Below the pieces are notes generated by a model. The model was not told the DNA's origin, ran no database searches, and saw only the letters and a program-made list of their open reading frames with translations. A stretch of DNA of 64,000 nucleotides from Darksidea phi (lineage: Eukaryota > Ascomycota > Dothideomycetes > Pleosporales > Lentitheciaceae): assembly GCA_030770425.1 (NCBI GenBank), contig JASJFT010000203.1:1-64000 (forward strand). Direction: 5' to 3'. A program made the position numbers and the translations under genes. Positions 57,391-64,000 of this stretch are shown piece after piece. Numbering within the stretch: position 1 is the stretch's first letter; each line of letters opens with the position of its first letter.

Positions 57391-60011
57391 ATGCCGGAAC
57401 CGACTGACATTTCGTCTTTCGCGACAACCCAGCTCTCCCTGCTCGACGCTGAACTGCAAGCCGAACTCGCCGAAACAAACGCGCTTCTCTCGTCGCACAC
57501 GCCAGCTGCGCTGTCCCGCGCCGGCCTGGCCATCCTGAATCTTAATGTTTCTTCTATACGCACAGGCCTTGGCGGCAAAACTGTCATTGAGCTCGAGCTC
57601 GACTCCGCTGTAGTGGCCAAAGGCGACAAGGCCGAGATACCTGAGCATGGCATTAGGGTAGGAGATATTGTAGCCGTGCAGGACCAGCCTACCGGTAGCG
57701 CGAAGAAGACCGAGAAGCGAGACCTTGCGAAAAAAGGCGTCGAGGGCGTGGTGCTGCGAGTGAGGCGTGAAAACGTAGAGATCGTACTTGACAAGGAGGA
57801 TACGGATGTGCCTAGTGGCGGGAAGCTATGGATGTCAGTCTCGTACAAATATGCGGACATGCATCCGGACTGACGGAAGTGATAGTGTCAAGCTGGCTAA
57901 CGATATTACTTACAAGAGGTAACCAGGCACATCATTGTTCGATACCTCCAATGACACTAACCCGACTATTCCAGGATGAACCAGACGATGACCAAACTTC
58001 AAAAACTCCAAGATCAGGAAGCCACACCTTTCATGCGAGTGCTTTTTGGCCAAGGTTCACCTTCGCCTCTTCCCTCAGACCTCAATGACCCATCAAACCC
58101 GCTCCATAAGCTGGAATGGAATGACCCAAACCTGAACGATAGCCAGAAAGAAGCTATCAGATTTGCGCTGGCATCGCGCGAAATCGCTTTGATCCACGGC
58201 CCGCCTGGTACGGGCAAGACTCACACGCTCATTGAACTGATCCTACAGCTACTAAAGCAGAAGCTCCGATTGCTAGTTTGTGGGCCGTCAAACATATCAG
58301 TCGACAATATTGTCGAGCGACTCGCTTCGCACAAGATTCCCATGATACGTTTAGGTCATCCTGCACGCCTTCTACCTTCAGTATTGAACCACTCTCTCGA
58401 TGTGCTCACACGCACATCTGAGGCCGCAGCCCTCGTTCAGGATATCCGAAAGGAAATGGACGACAAGCAATCCTCTATCCGAAAGACTCGCAACGCGAGA
58501 GAGCGGAGGCAGATCTACACCGATCTAAAAGAGCTGCGGAAGGAGTTTAGGGAGCGAGAGAGGGGTTGTGTCGACAACTTGATCCGCGGCAGTAGCGTTG
58601 TCCTTGCAACTCTGCATGGAGCAGGCGGCTTCCACCTCAAAGGACAGGAATTCGACGTGGTCATAGTAGACGAGGCGAGTCAGGCTCTCGAAGCGCAGTG
58701 TTGGGTGCCCCTGGTCTGGGTTAAAGCATCGAAGCTCGTGCTCGCGGGCGACCATCTACAACTACCGCCTACTATCAAGTCGCTAAACTCCAAAGAAGCA
58801 AAATCTGTGAAGAAGGATGCTAAGAAGAAGGAAGACAAGAAGAGCAAGGTTGCAAGGTCCAAGGACACAGATGCCGCAAACGATAATGCGGAGCCGTCCG
58901 TAAAGCCGGTGGCTTCTAGCATGACGTTGGAAACAACGCTCTTTGACAGGCTCCTAGCACTCCATGGCTCTTCTATTAAACGTATGCTAACCACGCAATA
59001 CCGTATGCATGAGAAGATCATGCAATTTCCTTCTGCCGAGTTATACGAATCGAAACTTATTGCAGCCGACTTCGTCAAGGAGAGGTTGCTCAAGGATCTT
59101 CCTCCTCCTAATGAAGTGAAGGATACTGAGGATACGCGCGAACCCATCGTCTTCTGGGATACGCAAGGTGGCGACTTTCCCGAGAAAACCGAGGATGAGG
59201 AAATTGGGAAAGGGAAGGGTGGGAAGGGCATGAGCCTTGGCGATAGCAAGTCGAACGAAGCGGAGGCGGCACTGGTTAGACTGCATGTGGGCAATCTCGT
59301 CGACGGCGGCGTCAAAGCAGAGCATATAGCGGTGGTCACACCATACAATGCTCAGGTAGGGTTGTTTCGATCTTCCATCAAGGCATGAACGCGCGGAGAC
59401 CCCACAATTTCACTTTATCGATGGCAGAGCTAACAAACCGTCTCTTGTAGCTTGCACTACTTTCCGGAATGCTTAAAGAGTCGTATCCCGGCATTGAGCT
59501 CGGCTCCGTCGACGGGTTTCAGGGCCGCGAGAAGGAAGCTGTTGTCGTAAGTTTAGTGAGGAGTAATGCCGACGGTGAGGTTGGGTTTCTGGGCGAAAAG
59601 CGGAGATTAAACGGCAAGTCACGACATGCACCCTTCGTCTTGCCCCACTCGGAGCACAAGAGAAGTGATGGGGATGATGCTGACGGTTGCGCAGTCGCGA
59701 TGACACGGCCGAAAAGGCATTTATGCGTTGTAGGGGACTCGGAAACGGTCGGCAAGTACGTATTGCCCTTTCAAGCCGTCCTAGGCAGTGGATTTTGTTT
59801 TTGAGCCTCGGAACACGAGACGCGCGGGGGCATGCAGCAAAACCAACACCGACAGTTTTTCATCTATATTCATGTGGCTATGAGCAACGCTAACGTATCC
59901 TGCAGGGGCAGCAAATTCCTCAAATCGTGGATGGATTTCCTCGAAGAAAATGCGGATCTGAGATATCCTAATATTGCGGATGTCCACGTGGACGAACGAA
60001 ATGGCCGATGA
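57391..60011 (+). CDS. HCS1: Hcs1/IGHMBP2-type DNA helicase (DNA polymerase alpha-associated helicase A)
   Basis: UPF1-like superfamily 1B helicase, homologue of yeast Hcs1 and animal IGHMBP2. Six exons were read: 57391-57833, 57886-57918, 57975-59355, 59451-59613, 59695-59755 and 59906-60011, giving 728 residues. The intron after 59613 is of the GC..AG type. The N-terminal beta-barrel region precedes VKLANDITYKRM, joined across the 33-base exon 2. Walker A is GPPGTGKT, and motif II reads VDEASQALEAQ. Then come GDHLQLPP, the RecA2 signature TTQYRMHEKIMQFPS, motif V in SVDGFQGREKEAVVVS, and motif VI in VAMTRPKRHLCVVGD, all intact. The Lys-rich insert after KSLNSKEAK is a variable region in this family. 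Confidence 0.93.
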
Positions 60012-60760
60012 GGCATGCTTCATGGAAGGAGCCGCACACGCATCAACCATCGTCGCAGAGCAGGCCGCTGCTGGCGGCTGGGCCGCCCCACGGTCGGGGT
60101 TGCCGGGACTTTTGTATACGAGCCAATATAATTAGTTTTGAGCGTGTATGCGGCGTGACTGCGCTCGTTAGCTGCAGCATCGACAGCTGCACCGCGGAGG
60201 CAAGCGACAGGGCAAAACGGCGGGATGACCCCAAGACGTTAGCTGCATGGGAGCCATTTCATCTCACGAAAAAACAAAGTCTCGTGGTAAGCAGCTGCCG
60301 CGCAGTCAATCCCACGGGTATCAGATACCTATCTCTTCTTCCGGCTGCTCACAGTCCAAGCCACATCAATTAACCCTCTCGCTGTGGGCGTTCTCACTAG
60401 CACGATTCAAGCCTATCTGCACGGCATCTTAGCAGCAGCATCAGGGCGCGGGGCGTACAGTAGCGGAACCGGGCGCTGCCCCCATCGGCTCTCTGATGTA
60501 TTGGTGCTCTATCGATATGGGATTGGCAGTGACAATGCCGCCGGCCGCGTTTGCTGCCACAGTAGCTAGCGAGGACGCTCGTATCTCGACCAAGGCCCGT
60601 GCCGGCCACGTTGCTGTTCGCTGGCATATCGACTGACCGCCGTTGCGCTGTGTCTGGTCCTCGTTCACCACGACACCGTCCGAGCGAAGGATTGCTGGCG
60701 AGCGAGACGAGGAGCGGCGCCGAGCGACTCATTGATGCAGGCGCTAGGAGCAACGCTAAC

Positions 60761-60811
60761 CCCACCAATCCCCGGCTCCAGCGCGCTTAGTCGTGGTTCC
60801 CTCTCAAACCG
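60761..60811. repeat. 51-base direct repeat, copy 1
   Basis: Matches copy 2 at 60992-61042 at about 43 of 51 positions. Both contain GCGCGCTTAGTCGTGG and end CTCAAACCG. Confidence 0.8.
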
Positions 60812-60991
60812 TGAGGGGGGGATGGGATGGGATGGGATGGGGCCGGCGGCCAGAGGAGGAACCATCTCGACAGCGCACATGCATCCGACGCCCACGCTGC
60901 TCGAATCTTATGTCTTCGGTAGCGTCAGGTCAGCAGCCATATTGTTGATTGTTGGACGCCAAAGCAGCGACTTTCTGGTCCACGCTAAGGT

Positions 60992-61042
60992 CCCACCAAT
61001 CTCTCGCCCCGGCGCGCTTAGTCGTGGGTGCGTCTCAAACCG
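60992..61042. repeat. 51-base direct repeat, copy 2
   Basis: Partner of the copy at 60761. The copies are about 180 bases apart, and mismatches cluster in positions 11-20. Confidence 0.8.
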
Positions 61043-62139
61043 CCATCTCATGCAGCGCCAGGGTTCTGTTCTGACAGCACCACCTCCACACCCACTGCGC
61101 AAGCCGTCATGACCACGGCGGCGCCTCCAGCCATTGTGTCGTGCTCACTACCGCCCGAGCGAAGAAACGCGCCTTCTGCTAGGCGGCGCCACTCACCCTC
61201 AACGAATACCGTCCCGTCTCCATTCGACACGAACTGGATCCATGTGGCATGCCACGCCTGCGCTTTTCCCCTTCCATCCATCGCCCTGTCCGTTATCAGG
61301 CTCTGAAACGCGAGCACGCGCCCGTCTATCCGCTCGTCACTCGCTTCGCTTCGACGCTTCCCGCTTGTCGTGCTGGCGCAACGAGGCCCATGCATGCTAA
61401 CCATCTCGTGCAGAAGGCCGGACCTCTCGACCCTTTCCGACCGTGCATGCATCGATCCAGCCTTTGGCTCCCACGCGCGCGCAGGAGCATGTGCTGGATT
61501 GAGATTTGGGACCCTTGACGTAAGGTAGCCTAGTTCCGAGCTCTGATTCTCTTGCTTCCCGCCCGCGCCTTTCCCCTGTGCTATTATAAACTCTATTCCC
61601 GGCCCCGCCCACACCTTTCGCAGGCTGTTGCTTGCTCTGCTTGCTCTGCTTGCGCCGCTTGACTTTGCTTTGCTTTGCCAGGCAGTCGTTCATCTCAATG
61701 AGCTATGCGCTGTGCGTAGTTCCTAGCATTGCGTCTTCCCATTCGGCTCCACACTGCCGCTCTCGTTGTACATAACGCTTGCGTTGCATCCTTCTTCTTC
61801 CTTTGCGCTCTTCTTTTCCTGATAGCCTCTTCGCCATTCCTTCCCCCGAATCTTTTTTTCTTAACCCACGGCATTATTATTGCGCAATCGGACCTGCTTG
61901 GTGGGGCGCATAGAGGGGTACCATTCTCGAAGGGTCTCGGAATTTTATGCTGGGACACCTTGGTTTGGTCTTGATGCATGGTTACCTTGGTGTAGCTTCT
62001 TTACGGTGATGGGAAGGGACTTCGGAACTTGAGCAATTGAGCCGCACCTGTGCGAGGCTGTTGGCAGCCGTTCGAATCTCTGGTCGGCGACTTTGGCCAT
62101 TTCTCTACTCAATCTTTTTGAGTAGAAATCACTGCTTTC

Positions 62140-64000
62140 ATGCTCACTCAGGAGGACTTTGTCGCCCCAAACATGAGCGTCGAGGCTAATCTGCAACGTT
62201 CGAGTTGGAAGGCGGAGGCTATAAGAAGAGGGGATCTCAAGATCAGTGGGCCGATACCGATCACTGAAGATATGCCGCTCAATGAAGAAGAGGAACAGGA
62301 GTATGCGGAAAAAAACAAGACAGAACTATCGCCACTGCCACAGGATATGGCGGTGGAGAAGGAAGAACCTCAGGAACCGCAAGCTCCGTCCAATGTTCCA
62401 CCGCCCGTTCTGGAGGAGTCGCACCAAAATACCAATCAGGTAGAGGAGCGATCAGAGACCCGAGAGGGACAGCACGAACTACAGCATAGGAAATCGGCTT
62501 CGCCACTACGTAAGACGAGCGAGACGCACCGGAGGACTGTTACCGAGCCAATTCAGTACAGCACTCCAAGTCCTTACCCAACACGACCAGACAGCTCCGC
62601 GAAATCGACGCCAAAGAAGAAGCGGAAGAGCGGCTTGCGACATGTCTTCCGCAAGATGTTCGGGAAGAAGAGTAGGGATGAGTCGCTGGATGAAGAGCCA
62701 CAACCGGTACATCGTGGGCATAGTCACCACGCAAGTGTAAGTGCTCTTAAGCCTTACCAGCCATTTCCACGCTAACCGTCAACAGGACCCCGGTTTGCTA
62801 CGCCAATCTTCAGACAGAAACCCGCCCGTAGGCATCCCACGTATCTCAAACCTCCCGGTCCAAGAAGTCAAGCCCATCAACCCTCTGGGCCAACACCTCC
62901 CCTTTCCCATGAACGTCAACGCGCCGGAAGAAACGAGCCCTCCGCACGAGTACCTCACCTTCGATGACCCTCCACAGGATCTTGGCCGCAGAAGAGTAAC
63001 GCTGCCAAGCATTTTCGGAAATGCGGAAACACAAAGCCTGAATGGTCAGAGCAAGCGATTGAAAGCATGGGAAGAAGGGCAGGATAACGAGTCGATACCT
63101 TCTCCAGGAATCGGTATCGCCCTGTCCACGCCGTATACTCCTCACGCAGCCCGCACGACGTCCATACAGTCAAAGCGCAGGTCACGCAGTGCAGGCGCTT
63201 TACGCGACCTAGCAAAGGCCAGACCATCTGTAGAGAGACGACGAAGCGCAGAAATACGATATTGGAGGCACAGTCATACATCCGCAAGCATGTATAGTAC
63301 GAATATCTCGCGACCACGCACAGCACACTCTGCAGAAACCGTGCGCACGGTCGAAGCAGCAACTAAGCCCTTGGACTCCTCCACCGAGTTGCACGCAGCA
63401 GGTCCACTCCCCATATCGCAACACGACCAGGATATCAGCGAGATACAGCTTCCTGTGGAAGCGTTCAACTTTGGCAACCTCAGATCGGACTTCTCCGACG
63501 ATGAGGAGTCAGAGGAACGCACTGGCTCGCACTCACATTCTCGCGATGAGAAGAGACTAAGCATCGAGGATAGAGTGAAGCACCTTGAAGCGGGGATGCG
63601 GACACTGGAGACTTCCGTCCATCGCCTCTCAGGTAGGAGTAACCGGCAAACCATCATCCTAGAAAACGCACCGAAAGGCAGACGATCTTCGCGGAACAGG
63701 AGTTCTTCTGGTGCTAGTGACCGACAGGGTTCGCATCATTCGAATCGCGGCAGTAACAACACTCTGCAATACCGACGAGACGACTCAGAACCAAGGGGTC
63801 GAGCACCAGATTCGCCGGGCTTGTCACCACTCTCCGCTGTCAACGAACTCCCTAGTTTTACCAGCTCCCGGAACAGAGACACAGTCATCGCGATCGAGCA
63901 GCACCAGCGCCTCTCAACATCCCAAACAGACCTAGCAAAGGAGGTCGTCGCACTCCATGGAGCGCTCGTTCATGAACGCTCTTCCCGCAAAATACTCGAA
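62140..64000 (+). CDS. disordered basic/acidic protein, 3' end beyond the window
   Basis: Two exons are visible: 62140-62736 and 62786 onward, open to the window edge at 64000. The intron (GTAAGT..CAACAG) is 49 bases with a GCTAAC branch site. At least 604 residues are present. Features: a short conserved-looking segment MSVEANLQRSSWKAEAIRRG, a Lys-rich patch (TPKKKRKSGLRHVFRKMFGKK, a likely nuclear or membrane-binding signal), many SP/TP and RxxS sites, and a coiled-coil-like stretch (SIEDRVKHLEAGMRTLETSVHRL) that probably precedes a longer coil outside the window. I do not recognise the family. An upstream start exon cannot be excluded. Confidence 0.65.

Larger units (their letters stand above)
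60012..62139. other. 2.1 kb intergenic tract with repeats
   Basis: No gene recognised. It contains a dispersed direct repeat of 51 bases (60761-60811 and 60992-61042, about 43 of 51 matching by eye) and a GGGAT microsatellite near 60817-60843. The 3' part (about 61.5-62.1 kb) is T-rich and C-rich, like a 5' leader or promoter of the next gene. Confidence 0.45.

Noticed and set aside
58680..59348. A 222-codon minus-strand frame
   Set aside because: Antisense of the HCS1 helicase exon.

Overview
This is a 64 kb stretch of a filamentous ascomycete (Pezizomycotina) nuclear genome, possibly a dothideomycete. The signs are short introns of about 50 to 80 bases with GT..AG ends and CTAAC-like branch sites, fungal-specific families (C2H2 plus fungal transcription factor domain, BTB proteins with a C-x-Y-H-x-H tail), and an AT-rich transposon relic. 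All gene structures were read by eye from reading frames, splice signals and remembered family sequences; no search was run.

Layout. 1-5.7 kb: a cut-off membrane-protein gene end with a frame break, a four-helix membrane protein, and a palindromic MITE that carries a nested solo-LTR-like insertion and interrupts a small ORF. 5.7-12.5 kb: dense housekeeping genes: SPB1 (rRNA methyltransferase), a divergent YML020W-like alpha/beta-hydrolase gene, and RPA3. 13-17 kb: an intact BTB gene, a decayed BTB paralogue, and dynactin p25. 18.9-22.6 kb: a large C2H2/fungal_trans regulator, followed by a 6.4 kb gene-poor tract. 29-32.9 kb: a secreted chorismate-mutase-like gene and a golgin-like coiled-coil gene, then a second gene-poor tract of 6.3 kb. 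39-48.7 kb: a large disordered Ser/Pro-rich protein, a homopolymer/N assembly gap, MAF1, AP-1 sigma, and the glutamate-cysteine ligase regulatory subunit. 48.9-52.2 kb: three small genes that share an identical C-x2-C-x15-C-x2-C zinc knuckle behind unrelated disordered N-termini. 53-60 kb: a five-helix membrane protein with an (SD)n tail, then the divergent DNA-repair pair NTG1/HCS1. 60-64 kb: a repeat-bearing intergenic tract and a disordered protein gene cut by the right edge.

There is no single cluster or operon. Most conserved genes have core cell roles: ribosome biogenesis, Pol III control, DNA repair and replication, vesicle coat, dynein cargo, glutathione synthesis. The most novel material is the zinc-knuckle trio, whose third member also has SILK and RVxF-like PP1 docking motifs. 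Next are the nested transposon relic and the secreted AroQ-like protein.
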